Shown here in pieces: positions 42,262 through 50,093 of a stretch of DNA of 64,000 bases. Made by a program: the position numbers and the translations under genes. The stretch spans positions 310,001-374,000 of the forward strand of contig NZ_JANHGR010000001.1 of assembly GCF_026616205.1 (NCBI RefSeq). Reading direction: 5' to 3'. Origin of the DNA: Halolamina litorea (GTDB lineage: Archaea; Halobacteriota; Halobacteria; Halobacteriales; Haloferacaceae). The notes beneath the pieces are model-generated. The model ran no database searches. It worked only from the letters and a program-made list of their open reading frames with translations, and was not told where the DNA came from. Each line of letters opens with the position of its first letter. Position 1 is the first letter of the stretch.

Positions 42262-42498
42262 GCACTATTCTGCTCGAGGGAGACGTTAAATCTTCTGTGC
42301 GACTTCCCCGGCACGCGAACTGCAGCGAGGGAAGAGTCATCTCGTCGACTCGAACCGACGCGGTAAAACCACCCACGGTATATTCGTTGTATAAGACATG
42401 AGTGGTCAATATAGGTCTCGCCACCGAGATGGCCGTCCCACCGAAGGACATCGGGCGGTTACGGTGAGTCGGAGGCTGTCGAGCCGAGGTGGTGGCTC
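42262..42498. promoter_or_regulatory. Divergent promoter region between the methylase and operon B
   Basis: This 237-base gap contains GATTTAAC for the leftward methylase, and cggtaaaacc, ggtatattcg and ttgtataag (42361-42394) facing operon B. A small basic 34-codon frame (42398-42502) ends in an ATGA overlap with the ATPase start; it may be a leader peptide or chance. Confidence 0.5.
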
Positions 42499-44391
42499 AT
42501 GAGCCCCGAAAACGTCGCACAGGAAGTGGGGTGGCACTTCTACGACGGCGGCCAGAGCGCCCCTCGCTTCGGTGGAGACCCGACGAAACACGCAGTCGAC
42601 CACGACACGGGGAGCTTCGTCCGAGAGGTACTCCAGAACGCGAACGATCAAGCCCTGCCGAACGAGATGCCGGTCGAGGTGACGTTTCGACTGATCGAGC
42701 TCTCGGGCGACGAGCTCCGCGAGTTCTTGGACGCCATCCGTTGGGGAACCGAACTACGAGAGCGGATCGGGGCAGTAGCCGAATCCGACAGAGGACGAGG
42801 GTTCAAACAGTTTCGGGAACAGTTAGAGAGCGACGATCCCTCTCTCCGGCTGCTCGTCGTCGAGGACCGAAACACGACGGGCCTCACCGGGGACTGGGAC
42901 GAGGACTCGAACTACGCCGCCCTCGTGCGGGACGAACTCTACAGTCAGAAGCAAGACGAGACGGCGGGTGGCTCCTACGGCCTCGGGAAATCCGTCCTCT
43001 GGACGTTCTCCGGAGCCTCCACAGTCGTATTCAACTCGTTCCTGAGCGAACCTTCCGAACGGGGGGAGCGCCAACGTCTCATCGCCCGAACCAAGCTTCC
43101 GACACACAGCTTGAGTGGCGACGAAACGGAGTATCAAGGGGCAGGTTGGCTCTGTACTATCGACGACTCCGAAGAGGACCCGAAGCCGCAGTCCTTGTGG
43201 GGATCGACGGCAGAATCACTGGCCGAGCGGCTCGGCGTCGGCCGGCCGGCTACTCCCGGAACGAGTGCGATGGTCGTCGGGTTCCGCGATCCGGCGAGGG
43301 ACCACACTCCGAGTCTGGACAGGCTCGGCCGCGAGCTCGTCGACGCCGCCGCGAAGTACTTCTGGCCCGCGATGTACCGCGACGACCTCGTGGTGAAAGT
43401 GCAAGTCGGCTCCGAGACGACCGAGGTGGACGTAGACGACCACTCCGCGGTCCAGCCGTTCGTCGACGCGTACGCGAACCGTTACAACGGCGAGACACAG
43501 CTCGAGACACCCGGAGACGTGGCCGGTCGAGACATCAAGGTGAACCTCCCGAAGAACGACGACGGGACGGAGACCGAGAGTGGCCCCGTCCGGCTCGCCG
43601 CACGTCTCGCCTCTCCCGTCGACGACCCGACGCTCCGGAACCACGTCGCGATGTTCAGAGGGGCGGGGATGGTCGTGAAGTACTACGACCAGAGTCGGGT
43701 ATCCTTCGGGGATCGGAACTTCTTCGGAGTCCTCGCCGCAGGCACCGCTCGATCTACCGGTGCCCCTCGGACGTCGGACGAAGAGATCGACCGGTTCCTT
43801 CGATTCGCCGAGCCGCCCGAGCACGACGACTGGCGTTCGACGGAGAACTTGAAACAGCAGTACAAGCAGGGGTACCGGAAGGCGATCGTCAACCTCGAAG
43901 CAGACATCCGAGAAGAGCTTCGGAACCTCGTCTCTCGGAGCGGACGAGGCGAACGAGACCTCCCGGAGAACGTGTTGAAGAAGTTCCCAATCCACGGTCA
44001 GGGGCGCCAGAGTAGTTCGCCGGCCAGCGCCCGATCGTTCGAACTCGACGGGACGGCGTTCTTCGAACGGGACCGGTGGCGGTTCAGCGGAAGCGTCGAG
44101 CCGGAGGCAGACGACCACTCCGGCTGGACGGCCGAAATATCCCTCACCGGAGTCGGGGAAGACGGGACGAAGTATCGACAGGTCCCGGTAGCGTCGGTCG
44201 ATATCGATGTGGAAGGTGTCGATATAGTGGAAGAGGACGGTGCGATGGTCCTGAGAGCTTCGCCGAGTGTTGGAAGAGTAGAGTTCCGTGGAGAGTCACG
44301 ACCGATCGGTCACGTGGACTTCTTCGACGGATCTGTCGGTGAGACTCGCCTGGAGATCGACGCGGAAGTCCGACTCGGGGGTGACGACTGA
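42499..44391 (+). CDS. GHKL (MutL/MORC-like) ATPase, operon B
   Basis: A 630-residue paralogue of the operon A ATPase. Key residues: SFVREVLQNANDQA (Glu43, Asn47), LLVVEDRNTTGL (Asp123) and AGGSYGLGKSVLWTFSG (about 156-172). The two ATPases also share TYFWPAMSRDEL/KYFWPAMYRDDL and RFRGAQMVVDYV/MFRGAGMVVKYY, so the unknown C-terminal half is conserved as well. It starts operon B, transcribed away from operon A, and overlaps the next gene by one base. Confidence 0.85.
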   Translation: MSPENVAQEVGWHFYDGGQSAPRFGGDPTKHAVDHDTGSFVREVLQNANDQALPNEMPVEVTFRLIELSGDELREFLDAIRWGTELRERIGAVAESDRGRGFKQFREQLESDDPSLRLLVVEDRNTTGLTGDWDEDSNYAALVRDELYSQKQDETAGGSYGLGKSVLWTFSGASTVVFNSFLSEPSERGERQRLIARTKLPTHSLSGDETEYQGAGWLCTIDDSEEDPKPQSLWGSTAESLAERLGVGRPATPGTSAMVVGFRDPARDHTPSLDRLGRELVDAAAKYFWPAMYRDDLVVKVQVGSETTEVDVDDHSAVQPFVDAYANRYNGETQLETPGDVAGRDIKVNLPKNDDGTETESGPVRLAARLASPVDDPTLRNHVAMFRGAGMVVKYYDQSRVSFGDRNFFGVLAAGTARSTGAPRTSDEEIDRFLRFAEPPEHDDWRSTENLKQQYKQGYRKAIVNLEADIREELRNLVSRSGRGERDLPENVLKKFPIHGQGRQSSSPASARSFELDGTAFFERDRWRFSGSVEPEADDHSGWTAEISLTGVGEDGTKYRQVPVASVDIDVEGVDIVEEDGAMVLRASPSVGRVEFRGESRPIGHVDFFDGSVGETRLEIDAEVRLGGDD

Positions 44392-45416
44392 TGGTGGACT
44401 CGAAGAGCCAGAAGCTACGACAGACGGCTCTGCCGTACCCCTACCGCGAGAACGGGCTCTCACTGGAGCTTCGCGGGTACCAGATCGACGACGAACAGTC
44501 GGTCGAGTTCGACGAGGAGAGCGAGAGCACGACCGTCGATCTGGCGGTCGACGAGAGCGACCCGTGGGAACGCGCGACTCTCCGAGGGACAGTAAATTTC
44601 CCCGAGGAAGTCGTGGAGTCCGTCTACCCACCGGACGAGCGCTCGTCCCCGCCGGGGAAACTCTACGTGGCCGTTCGCTGCCCGGACGCGATCTACCGTG
44701 ACCGAGTAGACGTAGACTCCGCTGGTACGGGAGACGACATCGATGTCGGCGTGCACGAGGTAGAGATCCCCCTCAGGAGTGACTATCTCCGCGGTGAAGT
44801 TCAGCTACAGCCCTTCCTCGTTCGTTCCTCGGAAGGAGAGAGCGACGAAACCTTCGCGACGACGCCGAACGTTCGGCTTGCGAGCGGGGAGCCGTGGACC
44901 GTCGTCGTCGACGAGGAGGAAGGGAGCGGGAACAGCCTCATCGACGGCGAGGAAGCAGAGTTCAGCGAGCACGACCACCTCCCCGGCGAGAAGCGGCTGT
45001 ACCACTTGGACTTCAGGAACGCCGAGAGTCCGAAGCTCTGGATCAACAGCGACCACAGCCGGATCGTCGACATCCTCCACGCGAACGGCTCCGTCGGGGC
45101 GGAGGCCCGAATGCGGGACGTGGTTCTCGACCAAATCCAGCAGGGTGTCTGGACACAGCTCGTGGTACGGGCGATCTCCGACGTTGACGAAGAGGGCGAG
45201 CCACGACACGACTGGGAACAGGCGGTCCTCAACATCTTCGCACGAGATCTCACCGACCAAGACGACGTGACGGAGGCGTCACTTCGGCTCCGCGAAGAAC
45301 TGGACGATCCAGAGGGTGTCGCCGTTCTCATGGAGCGTCTGGATGGATCGATCCAAGACTACGTCGACCCGCGAGACCAACTGATCGACCTCGTCGAAGA
45401 AGGACTTCAGATATAA
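44391..45416 (+). CDS. GHKL-operon partner 1, operon B
   Basis: A 341-residue paralogue of 37072-38091. The N-terminal half is beta-rich; the conserved core is GEPWTVVVD, LYHLDFRNAESPKLWINSDH, SRIVDILHANGSVGAEARMR and QLVVRAISDV. Start and stop overlap both neighbours, showing strict stoichiometric coupling with the ATPase. Function unknown; a nuclease, adaptor or DNA-recognition role is possible. Confidence 0.75.
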   Translation: MVDSKSQKLRQTALPYPYRENGLSLELRGYQIDDEQSVEFDEESESTTVDLAVDESDPWERATLRGTVNFPEEVVESVYPPDERSSPPGKLYVAVRCPDAIYRDRVDVDSAGTGDDIDVGVHEVEIPLRSDYLRGEVQLQPFLVRSSEGESDETFATTPNVRLASGEPWTVVVDEEEGSGNSLIDGEEAEFSEHDHLPGEKRLYHLDFRNAESPKLWINSDHSRIVDILHANGSVGAEARMRDVVLDQIQQGVWTQLVVRAISDVDEEGEPRHDWEQAVLNIFARDLTDQDDVTEASLRLREELDDPEGVAVLMERLDGSIQDYVDPRDQLIDLVEEGLQI

Positions 45417-46108
45417 TGAGCGAACAACGATTGCGACGGTTGACCGCCGACGGACGCCGACTGATCGGAGAAGGGTTCCTCAAGGGAGAGGAGGACGCGA
45501 TCGCCGGCGAAGAGCTCGAGGAGTACCTCGAACTGGAGCCGTCCGGGGAACGAGTCCGGCTCGGCGAGTTAGACAGCGAGCTTGAGTCGATAATGGATTC
45601 ACACCGTCGGTTCGACACGGCGATCGACGCTGCGGCAGCACCTGCAGTCAGGGACTCGCTGACGATGTCTCGTCGCGTCGCGGCAGATCCCGGAGTCTGG
45701 CACTACCTCGCGACGGTCCGTTACCCAGACTTCGTCCGCCACCGATGGGAGTTCACTAGCAAGAAAGCGATGACCGAGAAGTTCCTCGGCGCGGGAACGG
45801 ACATCTACTCGAACGCACTCCACCGTCTCTGGTGGATCGCCGAACTCACCCGCGAGGGTGACGATTACACGCTGACCGAAGAAGTGCTCTCGAACCAGAC
45901 CCTGGCGAACAAGATATTCGACCGCTGGTTCGCCCGCTACGAGCCGGCTGCGAAGGTCTGTTCGGAGAAGCTACTCGGGGAACCGTCGGGTGTCGTCGAC
46001 GAGGCGACCCGTCGGTTCAACCACGCACTCACCAACCTCCAACTAGAGGGGCTGGACGAAGACGACGTAGAGCGGGTGTTGGACCGGATACTCGACGACG
46101 TCGAGTGA
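45416..46108 (+). CDS. GHKL-operon partner 2 (LWW/KFLGAG family), operon B
   Basis: A 230-residue helical paralogue of 36344-37075. It keeps DPGVWHYLATVRYPDFVRHR, EKFLGAGTDIYSNALHRLWW and the DRWFARYEPAAKVCSEKL helix, while the N-terminal 80 residues diverge. Conservation of Trp, Tyr, His and Arg in the first block suggests a ligand or nucleic-acid site. It is the last gene of operon B, convergent with the glycosylase gene 10 bases beyond. Confidence 0.75.
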   Translation: MSEQRLRRLTADGRRLIGEGFLKGEEDAIAGEELEEYLELEPSGERVRLGELDSELESIMDSHRRFDTAIDAAAAPAVRDSLTMSRRVAADPGVWHYLATVRYPDFVRHRWEFTSKKAMTEKFLGAGTDIYSNALHRLWWIAELTREGDDYTLTEEVLSNQTLANKIFDRWFARYEPAAKVCSEKLLGEPSGVVDEATRRFNHALTNLQLEGLDEDDVERVLDRILDDVE

Positions 46109-46118
46109 GAGCGGTCCA

Positions 46119-46820
46119 CTACCCACTAGTAGCGTAGACGCAGTACTCGGAGGCGAAGCAGTCGTCGAACCTCGGGCTCTCTTTGGTACATACGATCGCT
46201 CCGAAGTCGAGCAGTCCGAGATTGTACCGTCTAACGTCGGCCGGGTCCTCTGGCAGCATCTCGGTACAGAAATCCTCCCTATCTGAACGGCTGTCCGGGA
46301 ACCGATCGCCGAATACGCGGCTGTAAACCCGTTCGACGTTGCGGTCCAAGATAGGGAGCTTGGAGCGGTCTGCGAAACAGAGAGTCGCGTTCGCGACGTA
46401 GGGACCGACTCGTTCGAGTTCTCGGAGTTGCCCGGTAGTGTCCGGTAGATCGTCTACTGACCTAGCGATCGACTTCAACGCCCGAGCACGCATACGCTGG
46501 AAGCCGAGTGGATCGATCACCGACACGAGATCTTCCTCGTCGGCCTCCTCGATCGCCTCTAGGGACGGGTACCGGTCGACGAACTCCGGATACACGTCTG
46601 CAACGTTGTCCGCAGGCGTCTGAGTCAGAAAGAACTCTGCGACGAACACCTCGTAGCGCGACCGTTCCTGCTCTCGCCACGGGTACTCCCGGACGTTCTC
46701 GGTCGCCCACTGGAGCAGCGAGTCACGGAACGCACTAGCCGCCTTGGGGAGACGCATGGTCGTCACTCGGTATAGTTGCTCGCCGTGAGTTAAGAAATCG
46801 GGCTCTGTCGGGAGGCTCAA
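46119..46820 (-). CDS. HhH-GPD mismatch DNA glycosylase (Mig/MutY-like)
   Basis: A 233-residue protein with the helix-hairpin-helix ELERVGPYVANATLCF (Tyr in the MutY/Mig position rather than Lys as in endonuclease III) and catalytic-Asp segment LPILDRNVERVYSRVFG. PWREQERSRYEVFVAEFFLT matches MutY/Mig. The cluster loop has only C211-x9-C221-x5-C227, one cysteine fewer than the usual [4Fe-4S] motif. Next to C5 methylases, its likely job is to repair T:G mismatches from deaminated 5-methylcytosine, as with Mig.Mth. Confidence 0.8.
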   Translation of the reverse strand: MSLPTEPDFLTHGEQLYRVTTMRLPKAASAFRDSLLQWATENVREYPWREQERSRYEVFVAEFFLTQTPADNVADVYPEFVDRYPSLEAIEEADEEDLVSVIDPLGFQRMRARALKSIARSVDDLPDTTGQLRELERVGPYVANATLCFADRSKLPILDRNVERVYSRVFGDRFPDSRSDREDFCTEMLPEDPADVRRYNLGLLDFGAIVCTKESPRFDDCFASEYCVYATSG

Positions 46821-46924
46821 CGGCTAACAGGAGTGGGATTACATCTCGTGAAGTGCAGTGGAACGGCACACTAGTTAGGAAGCGAGTTGCTTGATGGAAA
46901 CTGCGGATATGTGCCTGTTCCCAG

Positions 46925-47182
46925 CTAGACGGTCTGAGTTTCTCCGCAGTGGGGGCACGTCACCCACTTGCTGTCTACCATGTGTCCTGCCGCTGCCCCG
47001 GCTATACCTCCGGGAACAGTACCTGCGATAGCACCAAGTGGACCACCCGCAATTCCGAAACCAGAACCGATGGCGGCCCCGGACCCTGCGGCTGCGATAG
47101 TTATGGCCCTCTTCGACGCGGGATTCTTCTTGGGGTTGAACTCGCCGGAACAGCCCTCACAGGAAGTTTTCACTTCACCCAT
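46925..47182 (-). CDS. Zinc-ribbon/glycine-zipper membrane protein, 85 aa
   Basis: CEGC near the N-terminus and CPHCGE near the C-terminus make a split four-Cys zinc ribbon. Between them lies a glycine-zipper helix (GAAIGSGFGIAGGPLGAIAG, then TVPGGIAGAAAGHM) that could insert in a membrane. ATG at 47182 is preferred to TTG at 47191. It lies among defence-type genes; membrane disruption is one possible activity, not demonstrated. Confidence 0.7.
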   Translation of the reverse strand: MGEVKTSCEGCSGEFNPKKNPASKRAITIAAAGSGAAIGSGFGIAGGPLGAIAGTVPGGIAGAAAGHMVDSKWVTCPHCGETQTV

Positions 47183-47300
47183 GCCAGTCAATCTCTAGGT
47201 TTGAACTTAACCTTTGGGTGATGTATTCGAAAGAGTAGCCCAGCAGTTCTCACTTCGTGATCAACATCTGAGTCAGAAAGCGAGGTTCAACGTAGACGGG

Positions 47301-47441
47301 TCACTCCGACACTTCAATTACGGCCACGGTCACCTCTTCATCGGCGTACTCTGATCCAAGTGTAATCCTGCCACGGGAGTCGGTCTTTTTCGTCACGATG
47401 TCGCGGGGGATTACTACCCGGGTATCTTCGGCTTCCTTCAT
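47301..47441 (-). CDS. 46-aa AbrB/SpoVT-like protein
   Basis: MKEAEDTRVVIPRDIVTKKT followed by DSRGRITLGSEYADEEVTVA matches a compact swapped-hairpin AbrB domain. The ATG overlaps the stop of the 107-residue upstream gene by four bases. The pair has toxin-antitoxin-like architecture, with this as the possible antitoxin. Confidence 0.65.
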   Translation of the reverse strand: MKEAEDTRVVIPRDIVTKKTDSRGRITLGSEYADEEVTVAVIEVSE

Positions 47442-47761
47442 TCGTCGCCACCGAGCCTCTCCATCATTTCGATAGCAGTCTTGAGACAGTCCTCTTCTCC
47501 GTCACAGGGCTCACTCTCCACGTCTCCGACCCGTCGCCACATCCGCGGGTTCTTCTCGTCGCTATCTCCTTCGAAGGACACCTCTTCGGCACCTACGACA
47601 GAGGGATCGTCGATAGAGTACCCGACACGGAGCTCCTTCTCGGGATGTACCCACTCGCGAGCAAACAGATTCCCGCCGGTGTGGGCCAGTTCGCCACCCG
47701 CCCATCCAGCGGGTGCGACGTTCACCTCGTCGCCGTGTTCGCTGATCTCGTCGGCGTTCAC
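47438..47761 (-). CDS. Acidic island protein coupled to an AbrB-like gene, 107 aa
   Basis: A small acidic protein (VAPAGWAGGELAHTGGNLFA; REWVHPEKELRVGYSIDDPS) with a C-terminal Cys pair and helix. No family recognised. Overlap with the AbrB-like gene suggests a functional pair. Confidence 0.6.
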   Translation of the reverse strand: MNADEISEHGDEVNVAPAGWAGGELAHTGGNLFAREWVHPEKELRVGYSIDDPSVVGAEEVSFEGDSDEKNPRMWRRVGDVESEPCDGEEDCLKTAIEMMERLGGDE

Positions 47762-47846
47762 ATCTTCGGTCTACTACCCACACCTACTTAGCTACTTCCC
47801 ATATTTGCCCACACCTGTCCGAGTGGTGGCAGCACTACTTCGGGGG

Positions 47847-50093
47847 CTACGAAAAGTCGTCGAGGCTGGTTCCCCTAGTATAACCGCCGTCAGAACCGGG
47901 CTCGTCGTTGACCGTAGTCACTCCTTCATCGTCTGTTTCCAGATATTCGTCCTCAACCGATTGATCACTAACGAACTCCTCAATCCGGTTTGCAGTCCGT
48001 TTCCCGATACCTGGAACGTTTCCGTCTAACGTATCCACGAAGAAATCTGGGTTATCCAGTTCGTCGTAGAAAGCCGTCAGCTTCTCCCAAAGGGATCCGT
48101 CTGGTAGCTGATCGACTCCGGGAATATCGGGTCGGTCGAGATACTCTCGAAGGTTCCGAACACGGTGGCGGCCTACCCCTCTGATGTTCTCGACGAGCGG
48201 GACTTCGTCGCGACGAACGCCGCGCTCGATTCGGAACGTCATGATGTTTAGCCACTCCGGTCGGTGAATCTCCGGGGAGGCATCGATGAGGTATTTCGTC
48301 GCGTCAAGTGTATCCGCGACACGCCTCGCATCAGAGGAAATGTACGCGCCGTCGATGTCCGTCCGTTTCTCGATCTCCCGAGTATCGAGGTTCTTGACCC
48401 AGTACCAGCGGAGAATCCCGGCCGTGATACCGTATTCGTCGACAGGTAGTTCGTGCTCCTGTAGTAAGCCTTCCAGCTCGTCAGAACAGCTACTGTCGAT
48501 TTTTCGGTCGGCGAGGATGGTTGTCTGGTAGACGAGGTTGAGCCGAGTGAGGTTTCCCGTACCCAGGTCTTCGAGCCAGTCGTAGAAACTTCGAATTGCC
48601 GCCAACGTCGCGTTGCTGAACGAGTTGAAGGAAAATTCGATGGTCCCCTCGCCGAGCGGAGTCGGTTGGAACTGTCGGGCCGTGTCCTTCTCGGTGATGA
48701 ACTCTAGATCTAGGAGCCAGTCGGCGGCTTCTCTGAGCCGCTCGTTGAGCCGCTCGTCTCTCGAGGAGTGCTCCCTTCCCCACGCACCGACCTGTTTCAT
48801 CTGCTGCCAGTACAGCATCTCTTTGACGAAGGCCTCGATCTCGTGGGGAGTGTCCCAGCCGGTCGTGACCAGCTCCAGCAGAAGCCACCGGAAGCGCTCG
48901 TCGTTCTCGATGTGGGTCGTTACTGGCTCCAGTTCTCTGTGGGGTTCGAAGTACCGCTCGATCGTCTCCGCTGGATCATCGGTTAGAGTGAACGCGTAGC
49001 CCTCGTCGTAGCCGTAGCCCGGTCTGGCTGCTCGGCCGATCCACTGAACGTACTCGTACACTCCGACGAACTCCGGACCTCGCTTGATGTCGGCGACGAT
49101 GACCGACTGAACCGGCGCATCGAAGCCGTAGGCGATTGTCGTCGTAGCGAATAGGCACTTGATTTCCCCCTCTTCGTAGAGGTCGACGATCCACACCTTC
49201 ACGTCCTGCGGGAGATCGCTGTGGTGAAACGCCACCCCAGCGTCCATCATCCGAGCCAGATCTTCGAGCGTGCTGGTCAACTCTCCCTGGCTCTTTCGCT
49301 CCATTTCCTCCAAGAAATTCCGGTTAGAGACGTCGGCGAATATTCGAGTCTTCGCCACTGCTTCCGCTCGGGACTCTGTCCACGATTTGGCGTAGTTGAA
49401 GACCAGGAAGGGTGCTTTGTCGCGTTCTGAGCGGATGAAGCTGGTCAGGGCGTCTTTCTTCTCTTGGGGACCGACGTTGACTACCTCCTCCTGAATTTCG
49501 ATCTCACGCCCTTCTGGACTCACCGTAAGGTCGGCGTCCATCCAGTCAGCGAGTTCCTGTGGGTTCCCGAGAGTGGCACTCATCGAGAAGAGCTCGATTC
49601 CTTCATACATCGCGGCGGCGATCGCTTTCTCGATACCTGGGCCGCGAAAGCCGCCGTATATCTCGTGGAAGTCGTCGAGGACCACTAGATCGAGATTTCG
49701 AGCGCTACCCTTGTCCCGAAGAATTGCCCGGTAGAACGAATCGAACGTCGCGACGATTACGTCGCCGGACTGGTACGCACCCGGCCCCGAATGGATCTGG
49801 TACTCGTCGCTACCCCACTCCTGCATCGACTCTCGCTTGTCTCGAACCAGCTGGCGCGACGGAACCAAATACGCGACACGGCCTTCTCGGTCTAGGTGTT
49901 TCTTCGTGACCGCCTCGGCACAGAGAGTTTTCCCGTTCCCTGTCTCTGCGACCAGAAGATGGTTTCCGGACTCCAGTATCCCGTCCTCGAAGGCCAACCG
50001 CTGGGTCTCCTTGAGCGACTCGTACCCGTGGGCGCTCATTACCTCGTCGACGATCTCGGTATCGTCGTCCGGTAGGTCAGCTATCTCGCTCAT
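47847..50093 (-). CDS. Ski2/Hel308-like superfamily 2 helicase
   Basis: A 748-residue helicase. Walker A is VAETGNGKT (about 48-56), motif II reads LDDFHE (140-143, DDFH in place of DExH), motif III is SATL (172-175), and FATTTIAYGFDAP with QWIGRAARPGYG form motifs V and VI. A Hel308-like winged-helix region follows, and two helix-hairpin-helix elements (RGVGRHRVRNL; VPGIGKRTANRI) near the C-terminus bind DNA. The following exonuclease gene upstream overlaps its start by four bases, so the two are coupled. A defence or repair role is likely. Confidence 0.85.
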   Translation of the reverse strand: MSEIADLPDDDTEIVDEVMSAHGYESLKETQRLAFEDGILESGNHLLVAETGNGKTLCAEAVTKKHLDREGRVAYLVPSRQLVRDKRESMQEWGSDEYQIHSGPGAYQSGDVIVATFDSFYRAILRDKGSARNLDLVVLDDFHEIYGGFRGPGIEKAIAAAMYEGIELFSMSATLGNPQELADWMDADLTVSPEGREIEIQEEVVNVGPQEKKDALTSFIRSERDKAPFLVFNYAKSWTESRAEAVAKTRIFADVSNRNFLEEMERKSQGELTSTLEDLARMMDAGVAFHHSDLPQDVKVWIVDLYEEGEIKCLFATTTIAYGFDAPVQSVIVADIKRGPEFVGVYEYVQWIGRAARPGYGYDEGYAFTLTDDPAETIERYFEPHRELEPVTTHIENDERFRWLLLELVTTGWDTPHEIEAFVKEMLYWQQMKQVGAWGREHSSRDERLNERLREAADWLLDLEFITEKDTARQFQPTPLGEGTIEFSFNSFSNATLAAIRSFYDWLEDLGTGNLTRLNLVYQTTILADRKIDSSCSDELEGLLQEHELPVDEYGITAGILRWYWVKNLDTREIEKRTDIDGAYISSDARRVADTLDATKYLIDASPEIHRPEWLNIMTFRIERGVRRDEVPLVENIRGVGRHRVRNLREYLDRPDIPGVDQLPDGSLWEKLTAFYDELDNPDFFVDTLDGNVPGIGKRTANRIEEFVSDQSVEDEYLETDDEGVTTVNDEPGSDGGYTRGTSLDDFS

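Noticed and set aside
42406-42651. 81-codon leftward frame at the start of operon B
   Set aside because: It overlaps the ATPase start region on the other strand and has no promoter or domain.
36344-46820. Known defence systems such as BREX, DISARM, Septu or Zorya
   Set aside because: Defining genes (PglZ, DrmA/B, HNH partner, Zor motor proteins) are absent; GHKL ATPases with these two partners do not match those systems.
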